Shown: one piece after another, positions 1 to 7,363 of the stretch
How positions within the stretch are numbered: the first letter of the stretch is position 1
Layout: each line of letters opens with the position of its first letter
From: an uncultured Eubacteriales bacterium
GTDB lineage: Bacteria; Bacillota; Clostridia; Lachnospirales; Lachnospiraceae
Assembly (NCBI GenBank): GCA_949286775.1
Contig: CASEDW010000057.1
Span: forward strand, 1 to 13,055
Length of the DNA: 13,055 nucleotides
Direction: 5' to 3'
Program-made: the position numbers and the translations under genes
The notes under the pieces: model-generated
The model's input: the letters and a program-made list of their open reading frames with translations, nothing else
Told to the model about the DNA's origin: nothing
Database searches by the model: none

Positions 1-1377
1 CAGTTCCTTTGGCGGCAAAATTTCTTCTTCTTCATGTGGGTAACCACAAAGGTCGATATTATAATTGCGGGCAGCAATTTCCTCTACCGTATACTTCTTA
101 GCTTTATCAAATCCATCAATTGAGATTTCTTTACGGTCATTCCACCACTCGATAGCAGGAGCGAAGTGTTCCAGCTTCATAGGTTTCGTTTTTGAAAAAT
201 TCTTGTAACCTTCTGGCATATCAAGGCGATAGAACCAAGTCTCTTTTGTCGGGCCGGTATGATCGAAGAACAAGATATTAGTGGTGATCGAAGTGTATGG
301 CGCAAATACGCTGTGTGGCATTCGGATTATAGTATGCAAATTGAATTCGTTCATAAGCTTTTCTTTGATTGCCATCTTAGCATTATCTGTTCCGAACAGG
401 AAACCGTCTGGCAGGATAATGGCGCACCGCCCATTCTTTTTCAGACGGTACATGATTACTGTCATAAAAAGATCCGCAGTTTCACTGCTCCGAAGTTCGG
501 CAGGAAAATTCTGCTTTACAGCATCCTTTTCGTTACCACCATATGGAGGATTCATAAGAACTACATCGAACCGGTCGGATTCTTTGTAATCCCGCACATT
601 TTTTTCCAGAGAATTGCCGTGTATAATCTTTGGATTATCAATATCGTGTAATAGCATATTGGTGGCGCACAGCAAAAATGGGAGAGCCTTTTTTTCAATA
701 CCATATACAGAATTACTGTATAAAGTTCGATCTTCAACGGTATTAACCTGTTTATCCAGAACCTTTAGCGCAGAGGTCAGGAAACCGCCTGTTCCGCAGG
801 CAAAATCTGCAATTGATTCACCCAGTTTAGGCTGGATCATCTGAACCATAAAATCTGTTACGGCACGTGGTGTATAAAACTCACCGGAGTTACCGGCGCT
901 TTGGAGGCTCCGCAGGATAGTCTCATAGATTTCTCCAAAGGCATGGCGATCTTCATATTCTTCAAAATTGATCTCATCGATGACGTTGATCACCTGCCTT
1001 AAGAGGATACCGTCCTTCATATAGTTGTTGTTGTCTTCAAAGGCTGTACGGACTATAATCTGGCTCATAGGTGTGTTTTCGTCAATCTCAATAGCCTTAA
1101 GCTGGGGAAAGAGTTTGTTATTGACAAAGTCTAAAAGCGCATCGCCAGTGAGAGCCTTACCATCTTTATTATCTACGGCCCAGTTGCGCCAACGCAGTTC
1201 TTCTGGAATGATCGATACATAATCGTCATTGTAGAATTCCCAGATTTCTTCTTTGGCATCGTAGACTTTAAGAAACAGAATCCATACCATCTGCTCAATT
1301 CGCTGTGCATCACCATTGATGCCGGCATCGTTTCGCATAATATCTTGAAGTTTTTTTACAAGATTATTTAAACTCAT
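1..1377 (-). CDS. hsdM: Type I restriction-modification DNA methyltransferase subunit HsdM (partial, C-terminus off the left edge)
   Basis: The modification subunit of a type I R-M enzyme; with HsdS it transfers a methyl group from S-adenosylmethionine to adenine N6 in both strands of the target. The frame is open for 459 codons from the ATG at 1377 to base 1. An N-terminal helical domain (about residues 1-140, beginning MSLNNLVKKLQDIM) is followed by GEFYTPR at 165-171, the SAM-binding motif I DFACGTGGF at 191-199, and the catalytic motif IV NPPY at 276-279, all intact. Family members are usually somewhat longer (roughly 480-530 aa), so only the last part should be missing. The start is fixed by AGGAGAG 6 nt upstream. 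It lies 12 bp downstream of hsdR in the same operon. Of about 19 arginine codons I counted, 18 are CGN and one AGG, unlike the AGA-rich genes to the right, which suggests separate ancestry. The family call is very secure; target specificity is unknown because hsdS is not visible. Confidence 0.95.
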   Translation of the reverse strand, partial: MSLNNLVKKLQDIMRNDAGINGDAQRIEQMVWILFLKVYDAKEEIWEFYNDDYVSIIPEELRWRNWAVDNKDGKALTGDALLDFVNNKLFPQLKAIEIDENTPMSQIIVRTAFEDNNNYMKDGILLRQVINVIDEINFEEYEDRHAFGEIYETILRSLQSAGNSGEFYTPRAVTDFMVQMIQPKLGESIADFACGTGGFLTSALKVLDKQVNTVEDRTLYSNSVYGIEKKALPFLLCATNMLLHDIDNPKIIHGNSLEKNVRDYKESDRFDVVLMNPPYGGNEKDAVKQNFPAELRSSETADLFMTVIMYRLKKNGRCAIILPDGFLFGTDNAKMAIKEKLMNEFNLHTIIRMPHSVFAPYTSITTNILFFDHTGPTKETWFYRLDMPEGYKNFSKTKPMKLEHFAPAIEWWNDRKEISIDGFDKAKKYTVEEIAARNYNIDLCGYPHEEEEILPPKEL

Positions 1378-1383
1378 TTTGAT

Positions 1384-1390
1384 CTCTCCT
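1384..1390 (-). promoter_or_regulatory. hsdM ribosome binding site overlapping the hsdR stop codon
   Basis: Read on the minus strand, TAAGGAGAGATCAAAATG joins the hsdR stop (TAA, 1392-1390) to the hsdM start (ATG, 1377-1375). The AGGAGAG Shine-Dalgarno uses the last base of the hsdR stop. This layout is typical of translational coupling, where ribosomes finishing hsdR load or expose the hsdM site. The coupling itself is inference; the overlap is seen directly. Confidence 0.8.
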
Positions 1391-3726
1391 TATGCTGCAT
1401 ATATTTCCTCTTGTAATTCATGGATAGCTTTCAGGTATCCAGCTTTTCCGCCGAACAGTTTTGCAATTTTCATAGGGGTGCCAAACTGCCGGAATGGATC
1501 ATTGGAGAGAATCTCCAAATTGTCAATATCCCGGATACCGTCATTCATATATTTATCCAGCAACGCTGATAATACATCCTGTGCTAATCCGGAATATTTA
1601 TAAAGGTAGCCTCGTTTTTTTACATTATTTACACGTTCAGCTTTGGTGAGAGGAACTTTATCATATGCAATGTGGCAGATGAGGTCAAAGTCGTCAATAT
1701 CTTTTTGTCCGGAAACTTCTCGCAGCGCCTCAAGTAACACTCCGCGTTCCTGCAATTCATCGATGATAGCTTGTTTTCGCTGTTCGCCGTTCCATGCACG
1801 TAAGAAAGAGTCCAATGTGGCATATTCTCCGAGAATATTTTTCTTTGAGTAATCCGTTACGCTTTCCGTGATAAGTTTGCCGTCTTTATCATAGTATTGA
1901 ACACGTTCGTTTAATACTCTTACTTCCACACCTCTGACACGAAATTTGTGCTTTTTCTCTGGAGGATTGTTTATGATATCACTAGGCTTAATAGTAGGAG
2001 AAACAGGTGGATCATCTGGTTCTGTAGGCGTAATGTCAGGATTATCTATAGGATCATCTATGACAGAAATAGGATCGCCGTCAAAATCAGGATCTGCAAA
2101 AAGCCGGCAGGCATTACGAAAATCCATAATCGTAAAATATTCTTTGCCATAATCAGGTTTCAATCGTGTGCCGCGTCCTATAATCTGCTTAAATTCGGTC
2201 ATGGAATTTATATTATTATCCAGTACAATAAGACGGCAGGTTTTACAGTCTACGCCCGTTGTCATAAGTTTTGACGTGGTTACGATAACCGGATATGTGC
2301 TGTCTTCGGCGATAAAATTATCCAACTGGGCTTTGCCCTCAGCATTATCACCTGTAATGCGCATAACATATTTAGAATTTTGTGCCACCAGATCATTATT
2401 TTCATTTATTAGCGCCTGACGCATCCTTTCTGCATGGTCAATATCAACGCAGAAAACAATGGTTTTAGCAAACCGATCATTTTCTTTTAAAAATCTGGTA
2501 ATGCGTTTGGCAACTGCAATGGTGCGATCATCAATGATCAGCGTTTTGTCATAATCTTTTGTATTGTACTCGCGATCATCTATCTCATAGCCGTAGATAT
2601 CCTTTTGACCGGCAAGCGGACGCCAGCCTTCCAGATCTTTGTCAAGACCTACACGGATAACTTTGTATGGAGCTAAAAATCCGTCGTCAATTCCCTGTTT
2701 CAGGCTGTAGGTGTATATGGGAGTACCAAAGTAGCTGCTGTTAGATACTTCTTTTGTTTCTTTAGGTGTGGCGGTAAGGCCGATTTGCGTAGCATGGGAA
2801 AAATATTCCAATATTTTACGCCAGCGGGAATCCTCTTTTGCGGAACCTCTGTGGCATTCATCAATTATAATCAGATCAAAAAAGTCCGGCTTAAAAGCAC
2901 GGAATGGTTCTTCATTTTCGTCTCCGGCAAGCTGTTGATATAGCGAGAGATATATCTCATAGGAGCTGTCCAATTTTTTTCCTTCGATTTTTGTCATAAC
3001 TCTTGCAAAGGGTTTAAAATCCTGCTGCATTGTCTGATCTACAAGAACATTTCGATCGGCAAGGAAAAGAATTTTACGTTTAGTACCGGATTTCCAAAGC
3101 CGATGGATAATTTGGAAAGCCGTATATGTTTTGCCGGTGCCGGTTGCCATGACGAGCAAGATACGGTTCTGTCCATGGGCGATAGCGTCAATAGTGCGGT
3201 TAATTGCTATTCTTTGATAATATCGCGGCGTTTTGTCTCCCGGTTTAAAGTAATATGGTTCTGTAATCAGTTTTTCCTGATCGGGCGTAATCTGCTCTAT
3301 ATTTTTGTAGCGCATCCATAAATCTTCAGGGGAAGGAAATTCATCCAGCGATATCTCTCGTTCTTTTCCGGTTTTCATGTCATGCTCAAGGAAACCATCA
3401 CCATTTGAACTATAAACGAAAGGTACATCTAAACATTCGGCGTATTCTATACCCTGCTGCATGCCGGCTCCAATGCTGTGTTTATTATCCTTAGCCTCCA
3501 CGATAGCAAGTGGAAGATTGGGACGGTAGTAGAGCAGATAATCTGTTCTTTTACGTTTTCCTCTTGCAGTAACATTGCCTCTTACAATGACGCGGCCATC
3601 AGTGAAATTATATTCCAGTTTAATCTGCTTGAATTTATCCCATCCGGCTGCTTCAATTGCCGGAGTGATGAACTGAAGTTTAATGTCCTCTTCAGTCATT
3701 TCATGTTTTTGCATTAATTCGCTCAT
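1390..3726 (-). CDS. hsdR: Type I restriction enzyme endonuclease/translocase subunit HsdR (EcoEI-like)
   Basis: The 778-aa restriction subunit: an ATP-driven translocase with a RecB-like nuclease that cuts unmodified DNA away from the recognition site when bound to HsdM and HsdS. The nuclease motif is complete: D62, E77-A-K79 and Q91-x3-Y95. The superfamily 2 motor follows, with Walker A MATGTGKT (193-200), DECH (289-292), LTATP (317-321) and motif VI QIIGRGTRL (514-522). A proline- and aspartate-rich linker (about 555-592) leads to a C-terminal domain resembling that of EcoEI R, which binds the methylase complex. The ATG at 3726 is chosen because AGGAGG sits 7 nt upstream; an in-frame TTG at 3780 would add 18 residues encoded across a hairpin and has no comparable site. 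No truncation or frameshift is visible, so the subunit looks active. It is the first gene of the R-M operon and diverges from addB. Confidence 0.95.
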   Translation of the reverse strand: MSELMQKHEMTEEDIKLQFITPAIEAAGWDKFKQIKLEYNFTDGRVIVRGNVTARGKRKRTDYLLYYRPNLPLAIVEAKDNKHSIGAGMQQGIEYAECLDVPFVYSSNGDGFLEHDMKTGKEREISLDEFPSPEDLWMRYKNIEQITPDQEKLITEPYYFKPGDKTPRYYQRIAINRTIDAIAHGQNRILLVMATGTGKTYTAFQIIHRLWKSGTKRKILFLADRNVLVDQTMQQDFKPFARVMTKIEGKKLDSSYEIYLSLYQQLAGDENEEPFRAFKPDFFDLIIIDECHRGSAKEDSRWRKILEYFSHATQIGLTATPKETKEVSNSSYFGTPIYTYSLKQGIDDGFLAPYKVIRVGLDKDLEGWRPLAGQKDIYGYEIDDREYNTKDYDKTLIIDDRTIAVAKRITRFLKENDRFAKTIVFCVDIDHAERMRQALINENNDLVAQNSKYVMRITGDNAEGKAQLDNFIAEDSTYPVIVTTSKLMTTGVDCKTCRLIVLDNNINSMTEFKQIIGRGTRLKPDYGKEYFTIMDFRNACRLFADPDFDGDPISVIDDPIDNPDITPTEPDDPPVSPTIKPSDIINNPPEKKHKFRVRGVEVRVLNERVQYYDKDGKLITESVTDYSKKNILGEYATLDSFLRAWNGEQRKQAIIDELQERGVLLEALREVSGQKDIDDFDLICHIAYDKVPLTKAERVNNVKKRGYLYKYSGLAQDVLSALLDKYMNDGIRDIDNLEILSNDPFRQFGTPMKIAKLFGGKAGYLKAIHELQEEIYAA

Positions 3727-3733
3727 ATTTAAA

Positions 3734-3739
3734 CCTCCT
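3734..3739 (-). promoter_or_regulatory. hsdR ribosome binding site (decides the start)
   Basis: On the minus strand AGGAGG is followed 7 nt later by ATG at 3726. This strong site selects the internal ATG over the longer TTG-initiated frame at 3780. The upstream hairpin at 3742-3766 ends two bases before the site, so access could be modulated by folding (inference). Confidence 0.8.
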
Positions 3740-3741
3740 GA

Positions 3742-3766
3742 TTCCGATAGCAAAAAGTTATCGGAA
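3742..3766 (-). repeat. Inverted repeat / leader hairpin next to the hsdR Shine-Dalgarno
   Basis: The arms TTCCGATA (3742-3749) and TATCGGAA (3759-3766) are perfectly complementary over 8 bp; the stem can extend inward by a C-G pair past a mismatch (A-C in the hsdR RNA), leaving a five-base loop. No U-tract follows on either strand, so it is not a normal intrinsic terminator. It lies in the predicted hsdR 5' leader and may be an RNA control element or a DNA operator. Confidence 0.6.
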
Positions 3767-3814
3767 GTTGATGGGGTCAAAGGGAGCGGTAAAGCTGCCT
3801 CTCTAACTCAGATA

Positions 3815-3843
3815 ATTATAGCATAAATCGCAAAAAGTAAGAG
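3815..3843 (-). promoter_or_regulatory. Predicted hsdR-hsdM promoter (extended -10)
   Basis: On the minus strand the -10 hexamer is a perfect TATAAT (3820-3815), preceded by TGC to give an extended -10 element. At a 17-bp spacing the -35 position reads CTCTTA (3843-3838), a poor match, which an extended -10 can tolerate. Transcription would begin near 3808 and give a leader of about 80 nt containing the hairpin. The prediction rests on motif match alone. Confidence 0.6.
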
Positions 3844-3854
3844 CAGTTTTTTTA

Positions 3855-3883
3855 TTGCACCCTCCGCAAAAAAATGCTACGAT
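3855..3883 (+). promoter_or_regulatory. Predicted addB-addA promoter
   Basis: TTGCAC (3855-3860), a 17-bp spacer, then TACGAT (3878-3883) preceded by TGC, an extended -10 arrangement. Matches to consensus are 3 of 6 and 4 of 6, so it would be of modest strength. Its -35 lies only about 11 bp from the -35 position of the divergent hsdR promoter, so polymerase binding at the two may interfere. The start would fall near 3890, leaving a leader of about 80 nt. Confidence 0.45.
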
Positions 3884-3885
3884 AA

Positions 3886-3899
3886 AAAACAAATGTTCG
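3886..3899. promoter_or_regulatory. LexA/DinR-like box at the addB promoter (candidate)
   Basis: The sequence AAAACAAATGTTCG fits the Gram-positive SOS core GAAC-N4-GTTC in 7 of 8 fixed positions; the 5' half-site is the weaker one. It lies just downstream of the predicted -10 and covers the predicted start site, a position where a repressor would block initiation. Motif match plus placement is suggestive only. Confidence 0.35.
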
Positions 3900-3901
3900 A
3901 C

Positions 3902-3926
3902 CGAGGCTAAGATGCATTTAACCTCG
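3902..3926 (+). repeat. Imperfect hairpin in the addB leader
   Basis: CGAGG (3902-3906) pairs with CCTCG (3922-3926), and after one mismatch TAA (3908-3910) pairs with TTA (3918-3920), leaving a seven-base loop. The following bases are A/T mixed without a clean T-run, so terminator function is doubtful. The rest of the 3727-3970 gap shows no open frame that I can support. Confidence 0.35.
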
Positions 3927-3970
3927 TATTAAAAATGTATTTATCGGCAAATTCATGATATGGAGAGATT

Positions 3971-6900
3971 ATGGCGTTACAGTTTGTTGCGGGACCGTCA
4001 GGTTCAGGAAAATCTTATTATTTATATAAAACGATAACAGAGGAAGCGAGAAGAAATCCCGATGAGAGATTTCTTTTTATGGTGCCTGAACAGTTCACGA
4101 TGCAGACGCAGAAAGAACTTGTAAAGGCGCATCCAAATCATGCCCTTTTAAATATAGACATCATAAGTTTTAACAGATTGGCGTACAGGGTATTTGAAGA
4201 GACAGGATATGCCAGCGCGCCGATTCTTGAGGATACCGGAAAGATACTCGTTCTTCAAAAGATATTAAATGACAACAAAAACGAGCTTCAGATCCTCGGA
4301 AAGATGTACGACAAAATAGGAGCTGCGGCAAAGGTCAACTCTCTGCTTTCAGAATTTACCCAGTACAGAGTCGACGTATCTGAAGTGAGAAACACAGACA
4401 AAAAGCTTCCCGAATTATTAAACAGAAAGCTTAAGGATATAGAGATCATCTCCGAAAAATTTTCGGAATATATGAATGAAAGATATCTGACGGCGGAAGA
4501 AGTTCCGTCTGTCTTGAGCACTGTAATAGAAAATTATGAAGAGCTTAAAGGAGCGACTGTCGTATTCGACGGATTTACCGGATTTGTGCCGACTCAGATG
4601 CTTGTCGTTGAAAAGCTTCTGAAGATGTGTAATAGGGTTATCGTATCGGTTACAACGGACAAGGCAGCAGGCGTTGCGGTAAAGAGCAGCCCTTCAAATC
4701 TTTTTCATATGACGCATCAGATGGTTGAGAATCTTTTGAAGGCTGCGGCAAACTCAGGAGCGGAAGTGCTCAAAACCGTCTATATAGAGCCGTCTGAAAA
4801 AAGCAGATTTAAGAAAAACAGCGCCCTTAGTTTTTTGGAAAACAAGCTTTTCAGATATGAATATAAAAAATACGAAAAAGATCAGCAGAGCATATTTATA
4901 GGGGAAGCCCGTTCGCCGCGAAAAGAAATCGAGGCGGCGGCACAGGTTATTTCCAGGCTGGTCAGATGTGAAGGCTACAGATACAGAGATTTCGCGTTTG
5001 TAAGCGGCGATCTCGAAACGTACGGCGAAAATACGCGGCAGATATTTGAGGAAAATGATATCCCCTGTTTCCTTGACCAGAAGCAGAGCATCATGTCGAA
5101 CGCAGCCGTGGAATTTATCAGAGCGGCGATAGATATCGCGTCCGATGATTTTTCTTATAAAAGCGTTTTCAGATTTCTAAAAAGCGGCATGACCGAATTT
5201 ACTGCCGATGAGATAAGCCTGTTTGAAACCTATGTCATAGCGAACGGAGTAAAAGGATACAGGAATTATCTGAAGGAATGGGAAAGGCTGTGCAGCACCA
5301 TAGACGGATCTCAGCTTGAAATTATCAATGACATAAGGGTCAGATTTGTTGAACTTATCAAAGAGTATATTGAAAAATATAAAGTGAGAAACGCCACGGT
5401 CAGAGAGCGCTCTACGGCTGTCTACGGTCTTCTCGTTTCATGCAAAATACAGGATAAATGCGAGATGATGGCGGACGAATTTGAAAGCAGAGGAGAACTT
5501 TCAAAGGCCAAAGAATACCGTCAGATCTTTAAAATGATAATAGATTTCTTCGAAAAATATGTTGAGATCCTGGGAGATGAAAAAGTATCGGCGCAGTTAT
5601 ACAGTCAGATGGCCGACGCGGGATTTGAGGATATGCGCCTTGGCATAATTCCTCCAAATCAGGATCAGGTCGTTATCGGCGATATCGAAAGAACAAGGCT
5701 TAAAGACATAAAGGTCATGTTTTTCGCTGGTTTAAATGACGGAATAGTTCCAAAACCGGCGGATAAGGCGAATATTCTCTCCGAAACAGACAGAAAAGTG
5801 CTGTCCGATATGGACATCGAACTTGCGCCTGATGCAAGAAGCGAGATGTACAGGCAGAGATTGTATCTCTATCTCAATATGACGAAGCCGTCCGAAAAAC
5901 TGTATCTTTCATACAGCATGACAAGCATGGGAGGCGACGCCCTTCAGCCGTCATATCTGATAAATGTGATCAGGGAAATGTTTCCCGGCATAAGCATCAT
6001 GAAAACAGACAGCGCAAATTTTTCGGAAAAGATAGAGACATATACCGGAAGAAATGAGCTGCTGCTCGAGGGATTTGAAAAGATAGAGGAAAAAACGCCT
6101 GAGGATGATTTCCTTGAACTTGTTTCTTTTTTCAGGCAGAGCGACGAAGGCGAGCTGATAGTACACAGTCTGATAGACGCTGTGAGCTTACGTAAACCTG
6201 ATACAAATATCAGCGCTGCGGCGGCGAAAATGATCTATGGAGTAAACAACAGTTTTTCGGCGTCAAGAGTCGAATGTTTCGGAAAATGTGAATTCAGTCA
6301 TTTCCTTAAATACGCGCTGCAGCTCAAAGAAAGGGATGTATTTGAATTTACGGCTGCCGACATAGGAAATATTCTGCACGAGGCGATAAAAGAGTTCAGC
6401 AACAGCTTGAGTGATAAGGATATTGGTTCTCTTACAAAAGAGGAGATAAACGACGCGGCGGACGCTGCTTTTGAAAAAGCTTACCAAAACGGCAGAAACA
6501 ACGCCGATTCGAGTACAAGCAGAGCGTTTGATATGATGCGTTTAAAGATGATAAACAGAACTACTGCTCTTTGCATGGTCGAGCAGATCAGGCAGAGCGA
6601 GTTTGTGCCTTTTGCCTCTGAAAAGGAATTTGTAGTAAACGGCGTTAAAGGAACTATCGACAGAATAGATATCTGCAAATCAGATATAGGAACGTTTTTG
6701 AGGATTATAGATTATAAATCATCATCAAGAAAACTTAAACTCGATCAGCTCAGATACGGAGTTCAGTTACAGCTTCCGCTTTATCTTGCGGCTGCAAAAG
6801 ACATCGTGCGCCCTGTCGTAAAAGGCCTGTCTGAGGCCGCCGGGATGTACTATTACGGAATGGGCAGCAGTATGGTGGAAGTAAACTATATGGAACAGGA

Positions 6901-7363
6901 AGTTGACGATGAAAAGAGGATAAGCGAGTTTAAGCTGAACGGTATTTCAAGAAAAGAGCCTGAGATATTAAGACTTCTCGATAAAAATCTGGACGGACCG
7001 GGAACTTCTTCAAACATAATCAATGTTTCTATAAATAAAAATGACAAAAAAGGCGATAAGGAGCTTAAGCTCAGCAAATATTCGAGCGTGGCTTCAGCCG
7101 ATGATTTTAAGAACATAGAAGATTATACGAGACATCTCTTGAAAAAATTCAGAAAAGAGATCGAAAGCGGGTCGGCGAAGATCGATCCTAAAGAAGTTGC
7201 CGGCAGCGACAGCTGTGAATTCTGCGAATTCGCGTCCATATGCAAATTTGACGAAAAGATACCGGGATTTAAGAAACTCAGATGCGTTGAAAAAACCAAC
7301 GAGGAAAATATTAAGCTTATGATCGAAGAACTGTTTGGAGGAAATAAAAACGATGGCGATTAA
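3971..7363 (+). CDS. addB: ATP-dependent helicase/nuclease AddAB, subunit B
   Basis: An 1130-aa subunit of the AddAB complex, which unwinds and resects double-strand DNA ends until it meets Chi and then helps load RecA. AddB carries one nuclease and a largely inactive helicase fold. Visible features: Walker A GPSGSGKS at residues 8-15; the family-typical GDIERTR at 570-576; the C-terminal RecB-like nuclease with H803, D897 and D914-Y-K916; and four cysteines for a 4Fe-4S cluster, C773 plus C1082-x2-C1085-x5-C1091, the same spacing known in Bacillus subtilis AddB. Length is close to that protein (about 1166 aa). GGAGAG lies just upstream of the ATG. The 3' end overlaps addA by 11 bp. All key residues are present, so an active nuclease is expected. 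Its neighbour to the left, in the opposite direction, is the restriction operon. Confidence 0.97.
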   Translation: MALQFVAGPSGSGKSYYLYKTITEEARRNPDERFLFMVPEQFTMQTQKELVKAHPNHALLNIDIISFNRLAYRVFEETGYASAPILEDTGKILVLQKILNDNKNELQILGKMYDKIGAAAKVNSLLSEFTQYRVDVSEVRNTDKKLPELLNRKLKDIEIISEKFSEYMNERYLTAEEVPSVLSTVIENYEELKGATVVFDGFTGFVPTQMLVVEKLLKMCNRVIVSVTTDKAAGVAVKSSPSNLFHMTHQMVENLLKAAANSGAEVLKTVYIEPSEKSRFKKNSALSFLENKLFRYEYKKYEKDQQSIFIGEARSPRKEIEAAAQVISRLVRCEGYRYRDFAFVSGDLETYGENTRQIFEENDIPCFLDQKQSIMSNAAVEFIRAAIDIASDDFSYKSVFRFLKSGMTEFTADEISLFETYVIANGVKGYRNYLKEWERLCSTIDGSQLEIINDIRVRFVELIKEYIEKYKVRNATVRERSTAVYGLLVSCKIQDKCEMMADEFESRGELSKAKEYRQIFKMIIDFFEKYVEILGDEKVSAQLYSQMADAGFEDMRLGIIPPNQDQVVIGDIERTRLKDIKVMFFAGLNDGIVPKPADKANILSETDRKVLSDMDIELAPDARSEMYRQRLYLYLNMTKPSEKLYLSYSMTSMGGDALQPSYLINVIREMFPGISIMKTDSANFSEKIETYTGRNELLLEGFEKIEEKTPEDDFLELVSFFRQSDEGELIVHSLIDAVSLRKPDTNISAAAAKMIYGVNNSFSASRVECFGKCEFSHFLKYALQLKERDVFEFTAADIGNILHEAIKEFSNSLSDKDIGSLTKEEINDAADAAFEKAYQNGRNNADSSTSRAFDMMRLKMINRTTALCMVEQIRQSEFVPFASEKEFVVNGVKGTIDRIDICKSDIGTFLRIIDYKSSSRKLKLDQLRYGVQLQLPLYLAAAKDIVRPVVKGLSEAAGMYYYGMGSSMVEVNYMEQEVDDEKRISEFKLNGISRKEPEILRLLDKNLDGPGTSSNIINVSINKNDKKGDKELKLSKYSSVASADDFKNIEDYTRHLLKKFRKEIESGSAKIDPKEVAGSDSCEFCEFASICKFDEKIPGFKKLRCVEKTNEENIKLMIEELFGGNKNDGD
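7337..7341 (+). promoter_or_regulatory. addA ribosome binding site within addB
   Basis: GGAGG lies inside the last codons of addB, 11 nt before the ATG at 7353. The spacing is a little long, but the site favours this ATG over the in-frame TTG at 7335, which would begin before the Shine-Dalgarno itself and add six residues. Confidence 0.65.

Noticed and set aside
259..651. 130-codon plus-strand frame opposite hsdM
   Set aside because: Fully antisense to the catalytic domain of hsdM, with no recognisable protein features.
3727..3780. In-frame 18-residue N-terminal extension of hsdR from TTG at 3780
   Set aside because: It would be translated across the hairpin and the AGGAGG site; the ATG at 3726 has an ideal ribosome site and begins a typical HsdR N-terminus.
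3902..3926. Intrinsic terminator between hsdR and addB
   Set aside because: The stem is short and interrupted and has no T-run on either strand; at this position it would only act on the leader.
7335..7352. Six-residue extension of addA from TTG at 7335
   Set aside because: The TTG precedes GGAGG at 7337-7341, which instead serves the ATG at 7353; the AddA N-terminus normally begins just before the WTxEQ motif.
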